6,460 nt of DNA from an uncultured Clostridia bacterium. Lineage in GTDB: Bacteria; Bacillota_A; Clostridia; Oscillospirales; Oscillospiraceae. The position numbers and the translations under genes are program-made. This document shows positions 1 through 5,263 of this stretch, one piece after another (positions within the stretch are counted from its first letter, which is position 1; each line of letters opens with the position of its first letter). Location: the NCBI GenBank assembly GCA_946059285.1, contig CAMGMW010000073.1, forward strand, positions 1 through 6,460, given 5' to 3'. Below the pieces are notes generated by a model. That model searched no databases, had not been told where the DNA came from, and saw only the letters and a program-made list of their open reading frames with translations.

Positions 1-16
1 GGATTAACCGTACCGT

Positions 17-111
17 ACTTTTCTTTTTGAGGAAAAGAAAAGTAGGCAAAAGAAAACCTTTCCGCGCGCTCCCGCGCGAACCCGTGCCGGCGGACATACC
101 GGTCCGCCGGC
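17..111. repeat. Cluster of three perfect short inverted repeats, possible intergenic repeat element
   Basis: Three hairpins stand close together. Bases 17-27 and 33-43 form an 11-bp perfect stem (ACTTTTCTTTT) with a TGAGG loop. Bases 63-68 and 73-78 form a 6-bp CG-only stem. Bases 86-95 and 102-111 form a 10-bp stem rich in C and G with loop ATACCG. A reading frame open from base 3 to the stop at 252-254 crosses all of this, but it has no ribosome binding site, is full of Lys/Arg/Pro runs, and is best read as chance. The pattern suggests a dispersed intergenic repeat; copy number cannot be judged from one window. Confidence 0.5.
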
Positions 112-150
112 TGGCGAGGATTTCCGGTTTGTGGTACAACGAGATACAGG

Positions 151-190
151 CAGACGCTGTGCAAACGCGCACAGCGTCTGTTTTTCTGTT
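151..190 (+). terminator. Intrinsic terminator of a gene left of the window
   Basis: Bases 151-162 (CAGACGCTGTGC) pair perfectly with 169-180 around a six-base loop, giving a 12-bp stem. It is followed directly by TTTTTCTGTTT. The T-run is only on the right side, so it works on the + strand. No gene ends between base 8 and this point, so it most likely ends transcription from a gene outside the window. A TAA at 5-7 is a possible stop for that gene. Confidence 0.85.
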
Positions 191-208
191 TATACCTATA
201 CTTTTTTA

Positions 209-241
209 TGCTTCTGTTATACTTCTGTTATGCTTCTTTTC
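209..241. repeat. Three tandem 11-bp repeats, T/C-rich
   Basis: Units TGCTTCTGTTA (209-219), TACTTCTGTTA (220-230) and TGCTTCTTTTC (231-241) follow each other without gaps. The period is 11 bases, close to one helical turn. They sit in a pyrimidine-rich tract (about 181-285) upstream of the acetyltransferase gene. A role as a protein-binding or curved-DNA segment is possible but only inferred. Confidence 0.6.
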
Positions 242-332
242 AGATACGCCCTAACTTCTTTTCAATTTCTTTTATATTTCTGCAAGTGCGATTGATTTGG
301 CGCAGACAGTGGCCGAACAAGTGCGTGCGAAT

Positions 333-365
333 CTCCTGCGGGTATGGTATACTGTCAGCAGGAGG
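333..365 (+). promoter_or_regulatory. Inverted repeat covering the ribosome binding site of the acetyltransferase gene
   Basis: CTCCTGC (333-339) is the exact reverse complement of GCAGGAG (358-364). The right arm contains most of the Shine-Dalgarno AGGAGG (360-365), which lies nine bases before the ATG at 375. In RNA that starts upstream, this stem would hide the ribosome binding site; as DNA, the arms flank the -10 box at 348-353. Inducible cat genes of Gram-positive bacteria are known to be controlled by such a stem with a leader peptide before it. I found no convincing leader peptide with its own ribosome binding site here. Confidence 0.45.
343..353 (+). promoter_or_regulatory. Possible extended -10 promoter for the acetyltransferase gene
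   Basis: TATACT (348-353) matches the SigA -10 hexamer at five of six bases and is preceded by TGG, which gives the TGn extension. No good -35 lies at the right distance (325-330 reads GTGCGA). A start near base 360 would fall on the ribosome binding site and leave a very short leader. An upstream start, for example from TATATT at 273-278, is the alternative; it also lacks a clear -35. Confidence 0.35.
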
Positions 366-374
366 CGAAGAACG

Positions 375-1028
375 ATGCTGTTTCATCCGCTGGACTGTAA
401 AACCTGGCCGCGTGCGGAGCATTTCCGGTATTATACCGACGTTGTGCGCACGCGCTACAACCTGAATTATGAGATTGATATCACCGCACTGCATCAACAT
501 GTGAAACAGAAAAAGCTCAGATTTTATCCTGTGGCGCTTTGGATGGTCATGCGCGTGGTCAATGACACAATGGAGCTGCGCATGGCGACAGATGCTGACG
601 GCAATCCGGGCTATTGGGAGTACTGTGTGCCGTCGTACACGATTTTTCATGAGGATGACCATACGTTTTCCGATATCTGGACGGAATGGAACGATGATTT
701 TCGCGTGTTTTATGCACAGGCTGCGGAAGACATGGGAAAATATGCCGGGGTGAAGGGGGTCAAAGCAAAGGCGGGCAGGCCGGACAATTTTACATCGCTG
801 TCCATGCTGCCATGGCTCAGCTTTACCGGGCACGGCTGCGATACCTATACTGCGCCACAAATGCTGTTTCCGATTTTCCTGATGGGGAAGTGGCACGCGC
901 GCGATGGGAGACTGCTTTTGCCGGTCTCGCTTTCGCTCAACCACGCGGCGGCAGACGGCTGGCATGCGGCAAAGGCCTTCCGGGATATTGAGAATCTGGC
1001 AGAAAATCCGGAAAACTGGCTGGTATGA
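375..1028 (+). CDS. CatA-like chloramphenicol O-acetyltransferase family protein
   Basis: A 217-residue cytosolic enzyme of the chloramphenicol acetyltransferase family, which moves acetyl from acetyl-CoA to a hydroxyl; the family works as a trimer. Length is close to classic CatA (about 219). Visible family marks: the N-terminal LDCKTWPRAEHF stretch (6-17), FYPVALWMVMR (50-60), YTIFHE (88-93) and WTEWNDDFRVF (102-112), PWLSF (146-150) with the Ser that aligns to the conserved active-site Ser, FPIFLMGKW (165-173), and NHAAADGWH (189-197) with catalytic His190 and Asp194. The usual HHxxxDG motif has Asn in place of its first His. The ATG at 375 is chosen for its AGGAGG nine bases upstream; an earlier in-frame TTG at 297 has no ribosome binding site. 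The stop overlaps an ATG of the next gene. Whether chloramphenicol is the real substrate is not shown by sequence; many relatives have unknown acceptors. Confidence 0.9.
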   Translation: MLFHPLDCKTWPRAEHFRYYTDVVRTRYNLNYEIDITALHQHVKQKKLRFYPVALWMVMRVVNDTMELRMATDADGNPGYWEYCVPSYTIFHEDDHTFSDIWTEWNDDFRVFYAQAAEDMGKYAGVKGVKAKAGRPDNFTSLSMLPWLSFTGHGCDTYTAPQMLFPIFLMGKWHARDGRLLLPVSLSLNHAAADGWHAAKAFRDIENLAENPENWLV

Positions 1029-1039
1029 GGGATAAAACC

Positions 1040-1435
1040 ATGAAGAACGACAAATACTGGAAATACGGCTGTTCCGCTGTGACCGCAGCTATGCTTGTCA
1101 TTTGTGTTTCCGTTGCGCGCCGCGATCTGATGCTGCGCAAATACTGTAAGGATGTGGAACTCGACTCGTTTTTCGGGGAACTGGCGCTGCCGCTGCTGAT
1201 CGTACTGGTGGGGGCATATGCAGTCTTTGCCCTGTGGCAATGGATTGCCGACCGCCCTGCCGCGCGCAGGCAGCTGATCTCCGTTACGCTGGCGGCCGTG
1301 TTTTCGTTCGGCTTTCTGTCCGGCGGATATCTGCGATATCACAATGCAGTGTATCAGGCGAGTGAAAAGCAGGCGAAGTATGACAAGGCGTGGGATAAGG
1401 GGCTGCTATACGATCTCAAAGGCCTGTTCCGGTGA
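1040..1435 (+). CDS. Small three-helix membrane protein, function unknown
   Basis: I do not recognise a family. The 131-residue product has three hydrophobic segments, roughly residues 9-26 (SAVTAAMLVICVSVA), 48-70 (LALPLLIVLVGAYAVFALW) and 79-98 (LISVTLAAVFSFGFLSGGYL). A charged tail of about 30 residues rich in Lys, Tyr and Asp follows. There is no signal-peptidase site that I can see. The ATG at 1040 is preferred because GAGGG (1027-1031) lies eight bases before it. An in-frame ATG at 1025 overlaps the stop of the acetyltransferase gene as ATGA and would give 136 residues, but has no ribosome binding site. Either way the two genes are tightly joined and should be co-transcribed and probably co-translated. 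A strong terminator follows 12 bases after the stop. A role linked to the acetyltransferase, such as membrane anchoring or transport, is only a guess from position. Confidence 0.75.
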   Translation: MKNDKYWKYGCSAVTAAMLVICVSVARRDLMLRKYCKDVELDSFFGELALPLLIVLVGAYAVFALWQWIADRPAARRQLISVTLAAVFSFGFLSGGYLRYHNAVYQASEKQAKYDKAWDKGLLYDLKGLFR

Positions 1436-1447
1436 CACATTGCAGGA

Positions 1448-1477
1448 ATGCAGGACGCCTCCTGCATGCGTTTTTTT
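1448..1477 (+). terminator. Intrinsic terminator of the acetyltransferase/membrane-protein unit
   Basis: ATGCAGGA (1448-1455) pairs perfectly with TCCTGCAT (1460-1467) around a CGCC loop. After GCG comes a run of seven T (1471-1477). It starts 12 bases after the upstream stop codon. A second weaker hairpin, CCGGG (1480-1484) with CCCGG (1489-1493), followed by CTTTTC, may act as backup. Together they separate this unit from the ribosomal operon. Confidence 0.85.
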
Positions 1478-1591
1478 GCCCGGGTTTCCCCGGCTTTTCA
1501 AAAAAATTTTACCGGTTTGTGCAAATGTATGAATAAAACCCGGCTGAGAGGGAATGCTGTTTTCTGCTTTGTAAAATCGAAGAAAAAAAGA

Positions 1592-1620
1592 TTGACAACA
1601 GGGGGTTCATGGGGTAAAAT
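1592..1620 (+). promoter_or_regulatory. Strong SigA-type promoter of the str operon
   Basis: The -35 TTGACA (1592-1597) is a full match to consensus, the spacer is exactly 17 bases, and the -10 TAAAAT (1615-1620) matches at five of six. An A-rich stretch just upstream (1571-1590, including a run of seven A) could act as an UP element. Transcription should start near 1627, which leaves a short leader of about 23 bases before the rplGB ATG. This is the best promoter in the window and fits the high demand for the genes behind it. Confidence 0.9.
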
Positions 1621-1649
1621 AAACGGGTATGCGATAAGGAGGTATCGTT

Positions 1650-1892
1650 ATGCTCTCAGAGCTGTCTTCGGCGGCAAAAGTCGTCGGTGTCAAGCAGTCT
1701 AAGAAAGTCATCCGTGACGGCGGCGCAAAGCAGGTATTCATTGCCGCGGACGCAGAGCGGCGGATTACCGACCCTATCCGGGCGTTGTGTGAGCAGCACA
1801 ATGTCGAAGTGACCGGGGTTTCGTCCATGAAACAGCTGGGCGAGGCGGTCGGCATCGCCGTCGGCGCTGCCGTTGTCGCGGTCACAGAATAA
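1650..1892 (+). CDS. rplGB: L7Ae-like ribosomal protein (YbxF/RplGB family)
   Basis: An 80-residue RNA-binding protein of the L7Ae/L30e/S12e/Gadd45 family. Bacillus YbxF, of about 82 residues, binds kink-turn RNA and is encoded just before rpsL. The same place and size are seen here. Family features: the early KVVGVKQSKKVIRDGGAKQV stretch (10-29), where basic residues and Gly form the RNA-binding edge; FIAADAERRI (30-39), the usual AxDA turn; and the C-terminal MKQLGEAVGIAVGAAVVAV (60-78), matching the family pattern Lys-x-Leu-Gly-x-x-x-Gly. AAGGAGG (1636-1642) stands seven bases before the ATG, and the strong promoter lies directly upstream. It is therefore the first gene of the operon. The 71-base gap to rpsL holds a weak 5-bp hairpin (1905-1909 with 1915-1919) with no T-run, so read-through is expected. 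Confidence 0.92.
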   Translation: MLSELSSAAKVVGVKQSKKVIRDGGAKQVFIAADAERRITDPIRALCEQHNVEVTGVSSMKQLGEAVGIAVGAAVVAVTE

Positions 1893-1963
1893 GTCCGATT
1901 TTAACGGGACAAACTCCCGCTGAAATAAATCTATTCATTCTTATTTAAGGAGGTGCCAGTTAA

Positions 1964-2383
1964 ATGCCAACCTTTAACCAGCTCGTTCGCAAGGGCAGAC
2001 AGGAAGTAGCGTACAAGTCTACCGCTCCGGCTCTTCAGGTAGGTCTGAACTCCCTGAAGAAGAAGGCAACCAGCCAGCCGTCCCCGCAGAAGAGAGGCGT
2101 CTGCACTACTGTCAAGACCATGACCCCGAAAAAGCCGAACTCCGCACTGCGTAAGGTCGCTCGTGTTAAGCTGACCAACGGTATGGAAGTTTCCGCTTAT
2201 ATCCCGGGCATCGGCCACAACCTGCAGGAGCACTCCGTCGTTATGGTTCGCGGCGGCCGTGTCAAGGACCTTCCTGGTGTTCGTTACCACATCATCCGCG
2301 GTTCCCTCGATACCCAGGGCGTTGCAAACCGCCATCAGGCCCGCTCCAAGTACGGCGCGAAGCGTCCGAAGCCGGGCAAGTAA
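1964..2383 (+). CDS. rpsL: 30S ribosomal protein S12
   Basis: S12 lies at the decoding centre of the small subunit and helps check codon-anticodon pairing. The 139-residue product is complete: [14 protein letters not shown] start, PQKRGVC (41-47), [11 protein letters not shown] (54-64), GHNLQEHS (84-91), [14 protein letters not shown] (96-109) and the basic [14 protein letters not shown] end. Compared with E. coli it carries 13 extra residues around 25-40, as in Bacillus and other Firmicutes. The two lysines that change in streptomycin-resistant mutants (E. coli 43 and 88, counting Met) are Lys56 and Lys101 here, both in the sensitive form. Asp102 matches the aspartate that is methylthiolated by RimO in E. 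coli. AAGGAGGTG (1947-1955) sits eight bases before the ATG. The 197-base gap to rpsG is much longer than the other gaps in this operon. Confidence 0.98.
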   Translation: MPTFNQLVRKGRQEVAYKSTAPALQVGLNSLKKKATSQPSPQKRGVCTTVKTMTPKKPNSALRKVARVKLTNGMEVSAYIPGIGHNLQEHSVVMVRGGRVKDLPGVRYHIIRGSLDTQGVANRHQARSKYGAKRPKPGK

Positions 2384-2562
2384 ACAAAAGCCCAAATCAA
2401 AACCCACACTTAACCCGTGCGTTTGACTTGAACACTTTTGGTTCAGCAAAGCAGAACAAGCTTTGTCCTGAGCGTGTTTGAATAGATTTGTTTCAGACTC
2501 CTCGGACAGGCGATGACAAAAGCCAGGGGTGGCTTTTGAAGTACCTATGAAATCATTTTTTT
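2384..2562 (+). promoter_or_regulatory. Long structured rpsL-rpsG intercistronic region, candidate autoregulatory site
   Basis: This stretch can fold. TTGAACAC (2428-2435) pairs with GTGTTTGA (2474-2481, two G-U pairs). Inside it TCAG (2443-2446) pairs with CTGA (2468-2471) and CAAAGC (2447-2452) with GCTTTG (2460-2465) around a 7-base loop. CAAATC (2393-2398) can pair with GATTTG (2485-2490). A separate hairpin joins CAAAAGCC (2517-2524) and GGCTTTTG (2531-2538). ACAAAAGCC occurs twice, at 2384-2392 and 2516-2524, so the first copy could compete for the same right arm. In E. coli the rpsL-rpsG gap is where S7 binds to repress translation; use of that mechanism here is inference. The T-run at 2556-2562 is 17 bases past the last stem, so it is not a normal terminator. 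Confidence 0.45.
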
Positions 2563-2580
2563 GTGAAGGAGGGAAGTATC

Positions 2581-3051
2581 GTGCCAAGAAGAGGATTTGT
2601 TCCCAAGAGAGAAGTTCTTCCGGATCCGCTCTACGGCTCCCAGCTCGTTACCAAGCTGATCAACTCGATCATGCTCGACGGTAAGAAGGGCGTAGCCCAG
2701 AAGGTTGTTTACGGTGCTTTTGACATCGTGAAGGAGAAGACTGGCCGCGATCCGTTAGAAGTATTTACTGAGGCAATGGATAACATTATGCCGTCTCTGG
2801 AAGTTAAGGCTCGCCGTGTCGGCGGTGCTACGTACCAGGTTCCGATGGAAGTTCGCCCGGAGAGACGCCAGACCCTGGGTCTGCGCTGGATCACCAAATA
2901 CTCCCGTGCCCGTTCTGAGAGAACGATGGCTGAGAGACTCGCAGGCGAAATCATGGACGCAGTGAACAACCTGGGCGGTGCCGTTAAGAAGCGTGAAGAC
3001 ACCCATAAGATGGCAGAGGCTAACAAGGCGTTTGCACATTACAGATTCTAA
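2581..3051 (+). CDS. rpsG: 30S ribosomal protein S7
   Basis: S7 starts assembly of the 30S head by binding the 3' domain of 16S rRNA and lies near the E site. The product is 156 residues, the usual bacterial length. Typical parts: [20 protein letters not shown] start, [20 protein letters not shown] (about 26-45), [20 protein letters not shown] (81-100), [13 protein letters not shown] (101-113) and the AFAHYRF end. Translation begins at GTG, not ATG: AAGGAGG (2566-2572) is eight bases upstream and the following residues match the family start exactly. An in-frame GTG at 2563 would add six residues but lies before that ribosome binding site. In E. coli this protein represses its own operon by binding the gap just upstream. 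The 39-base gap to fusA has no terminator. Confidence 0.98.
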   Translation: MPRRGFVPKREVLPDPLYGSQLVTKLINSIMLDGKKGVAQKVVYGAFDIVKEKTGRDPLEVFTEAMDNIMPSLEVKARRVGGATYQVPMEVRPERRQTLGLRWITKYSRARSERTMAERLAGEIMDAVNNLGGAVKKREDTHKMAEANKAFAHYRF

Positions 3052-3090
3052 TCTGGTCTGTATTGGGTAGCTTTACGAAAGGAGAACACT

Positions 3091-5172
3091 ATGCCCAGAG
3101 AGTTTACACTGGAAAAAACCAGAAATATTGGTATCATGGCGCATATCGACGCCGGCAAGACGACGACCACCGAGCGTATCCTGTTCTATACGGGCCGTAC
3201 GCATAAGATCGGTGAGACGCACGAAGGCGCCGCTGTCATGGACTGGATGGCTCAGGAGCAGGAGCGCGGTATCACCATTACGTCCGCTGCTACCACCTGC
3301 CACTGGAAGGGCCATCGTATCAATATCATCGACACCCCGGGTCACGTTGACTTTACCGTAGAAGTACAGCGTTCCCTGCGTGTCCTCGACGGCTCTGTTT
3401 GCGTATTCTGCGCAAAGGGCGGCGTCGAGCCGCAGTCTGAGACCGTTTGGCATCAGGCTGACGACTACAAGGTTCCGCGTATGGCATTCGTCAACAAGAT
3501 GGATATCATGGGCGCAAACTTCTACAACGTAGTTGAAATGATGAAGGATCGTCTGAAGTGTAAGCCGGTTCCGATTCAGCTGCCGATTGGTTCCGAGAGC
3601 GATTTCGTCGGTATCATCGACCTGATGACGATGCGCGCAGAGGTTTACTATGATGACCTCGGCAAGGACGTCCGCGATGAGGACATCCCGGCTGACATGC
3701 TCGACAAGGCGCAGGAGTACCACGACGCCATGGTTGAGTCCATCACGGAGACCGACGACGATCTGATGATGAAGTACCTGGAGGGCGAAGAGATTACCGT
3801 TGAGGAGCTCAAGGCCGCACTCCGCAAGGCAACCATCGCCAACGAGCTTGTACCGGTACTCTGCGGTACCGCTTACCGCAATAAGGGCGTTCAGATGCTG
3901 CTGGATGCTGTTATTGATTACATGCCGGCTCCGATCGACATTCCGCCGATCAAGGGTATCAACCCGGATACCGGCGAGGAGGACGAGCGTCCGTCCGATG
4001 ACGAGGCTCCGTTCTCTGCACTGGCGTTCAAGATTGCCACCGACCCGTTCGTTGGCCGTCTGTCCTTCATCCGCGTATACTCCGGTACCGTTGACGCAGG
4101 CACCTCTGTCCTCAACGCAACCAAGGACAAGCGCGAGAGACTGGGCCGCCTGCTGCTGATGCATGCAAACCATCGTGAGGATATCACCAAGGTATACTCC
4201 GGCGATATCGCTGCAGCTGTAGGCTTCAAGAACACCACCACCGGCGACACGCTGTGCGACGAAAAGCACCCGATCATCCTGGAGTCCATGAACTTCCCGG
4301 AGCCGGTTATCCGCGTGGCCATCGAGCCGAAGACCAAGGCCGGTCAGGAGAAGATGGGCATCGCGCTGGCAAAGCTGGCAGAAGAAGACCCGACCTTCAA
4401 GACCTACACCGACGAGGAAACCGGTCAGACCATCATCGCAGGCATGGGCGAGCTCCATCTGGAGATCATCGTCGACCGTCTGCTGCGTGAGTTCAAGGTT
4501 GAGGCGAACGTAGGCAAGCCGCAGGTAGCCTACAAGGAGACCATCCGCAAGTCTGCTGACGTTGAGTGCAAGTACGCACGTCAGTCCGGTGGTAAGGGCC
4601 AGTATGGTCATGTTAAGATCATCCTCGAGCCGAACGAGCCGGGCAAGGGCTACGAATTCATCAACAAGGTTGTCGGCGGTGCGATTCCGAAGGAATACAT
4701 CGAGCCGGTTAACCAGGGTATCCAGGGCGCTATGCAGAACGGCGTACTGGCAGGCTACCCGGTTGTTGACTGTAAGGTTACCCTGTATGATGGCTCCTAT
4801 CATGAAGTCGACTCCTCTGAAATGGCGTTTAAGATTGCCGGTTCTATGGCATTCAAGGATGCAATGAAGAAGGCTGACCCGGTTCTGACCGAGCCGATCA
4901 TGCAGGTCGACGTTATGGTTCCGGAGGAATACATGGGCGACGTTATCGGCGACCTGAACTCCCGCCGTGGCCAGATTCAGGGCATGGAGCCGCGTGGTGC
5001 TGTACAGGCAATTTCCGCAGCAGTTCCGCTGTCCGAAATGTTCGGTTACGCGACCGACCTTCGTTCCCGCTCCCAGGGCCGCGGCCAGTATGTCATGCAG
5101 CCGAGCCACTACGCGGAGATCCCGAAGTCCATTCAGGAGAAGATCATCGCAGGCCGCAACAAGCAGGGCTAA
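3091..5172 (+). CDS. fusA: Translation elongation factor G (EF-G)
   Basis: GTPase that drives tRNA and mRNA movement after peptide transfer and, with RRF, splits ribosomes. At 693 residues it is full length. G domain: G1 AHIDAGKT (17-24), the GITI switch 1 threonine (60-63), G3 DTPGH (81-85), G4 NKMD (135-138), G5 CGTA (258-261). Domain II runs from about 305 to 400, domain III from about 400 to 480 with GMGELHLE (451-458), domain IV from about 480 to 600 with GGKGQYGHV (500-508) and the tip [11 protein letters not shown] (570-580), and domain V to the end with [17 protein letters not shown] (620-636). Phe88 and His456, which match sites changed in fusidic-acid-resistant S. aureus, are in the sensitive form. 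AAAGGAG (3078-3084) lies six bases before the ATG. Codon use is strongly biased (mostly CCG for Pro, mostly AAG for Lys), as expected for high expression. Confidence 0.98.
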   Translation: MPREFTLEKTRNIGIMAHIDAGKTTTTERILFYTGRTHKIGETHEGAAVMDWMAQEQERGITITSAATTCHWKGHRINIIDTPGHVDFTVEVQRSLRVLDGSVCVFCAKGGVEPQSETVWHQADDYKVPRMAFVNKMDIMGANFYNVVEMMKDRLKCKPVPIQLPIGSESDFVGIIDLMTMRAEVYYDDLGKDVRDEDIPADMLDKAQEYHDAMVESITETDDDLMMKYLEGEEITVEELKAALRKATIANELVPVLCGTAYRNKGVQMLLDAVIDYMPAPIDIPPIKGINPDTGEEDERPSDDEAPFSALAFKIATDPFVGRLSFIRVYSGTVDAGTSVLNATKDKRERLGRLLLMHANHREDITKVYSGDIAAAVGFKNTTTGDTLCDEKHPIILESMNFPEPVIRVAIEPKTKAGQEKMGIALAKLAEEDPTFKTYTDEETGQTIIAGMGELHLEIIVDRLLREFKVEANVGKPQVAYKETIRKSADVECKYARQSGGKGQYGHVKIILEPNEPGKGYEFINKVVGGAIPKEYIEPVNQGIQGAMQNGVLAGYPVVDCKVTLYDGSYHEVDSSEMAFKIAGSMAFKDAMKKADPVLTEPIMQVDVMVPEEYMGDVIGDLNSRRGQIQGMEPRGAVQAISAAVPLSEMFGYATDLRSRSQGRGQYVMQPSHYAEIPKSIQEKIIAGRNKQG

Positions 5173-5183
5173 TCCCAAAGGTT

Positions 5184-5205
5184 ATGCTTGCTTTTTTGCA
5201 GGCAT
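5184..5205 (+). other. Hairpin with six-T loop between fusA and tuf
   Basis: ATGCTTGC (5184-5191) pairs with GCAGGCAT (5198-5205), eight pairs with one G-U, around a loop of six T. No T-run follows, so it is not a standard terminator on the + strand. It overlaps the -35 of the proposed tuf promoter. It could be an RNA processing or stability site between the two messages; that is inference. Confidence 0.5.
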
Positions 5206-5216
5206 TAAGATACAAT
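5188..5216 (+). promoter_or_regulatory. Candidate tuf promoter
   Basis: TACAAT (5211-5216) matches the -10 consensus at five of six bases. Exactly 17 bases upstream is TTGCTT (5188-5193), which keeps the TTG of the -35. Transcription would begin near 5223, about 40 bases before the tuf ATG. An extra promoter for tuf inside the str operon is known in other bacteria and would help explain how EF-Tu can be made in excess over EF-G. The -35 is weak, so this stays a candidate. Confidence 0.5.
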
Positions 5217-5263
5217 AAGTCTGTAATGACTATGTCCCTATCATACAAAGGAGGATAACAACA

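Noticed and set aside
27..254. A 75-codon + frame starting at TTG
   Set aside because: It runs through four hairpins and a terminator, has no ribosome binding site, and its composition follows the repeat structure.
297..374. A 26-residue N-terminal extension of the acetyltransferase from TTG at 297
   Set aside because: No ribosome binding site, the family N-terminus begins at the ATG at 375, and AGGAGG is correctly placed for that ATG.
344..400. A short frame from ATG at 344 as a cat leader peptide
   Set aside because: It lacks a good ribosome binding site and runs past the start of the main gene, unlike known cat leader peptides, which end before the stem is complete.
240..965. A 241-codon - strand frame opposite the acetyltransferase gene
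   Set aside because: The + strand encodes a protein with clear CatA motifs and a ribosome binding site; the - strand product is rich in His, Arg and Cys with no recognisable domain.
2531..2562. Hairpin at 2517-2538 plus the T-run at 2556-2562 as a terminator between rpsL and rpsG
   Set aside because: The T-run lies 17 bases beyond the stem, too far for an intrinsic terminator, and there is no new promoter for rpsG.
1931..2587. A 218-codon - strand frame across rpsL and the rpsL-rpsG gap
   Set aside because: Most of it is the shadow of rpsL. The part in the gap looks slightly protein-like but has no independent start signal.
3073..5178. A 701-codon open frame on the - strand opposite nearly all of fusA
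   Set aside because: The + strand is clearly EF-G over its full length. Biased codons in highly expressed genes often leave one antisense frame open; the antisense protein shows no family features and has no credible ribosome binding site.
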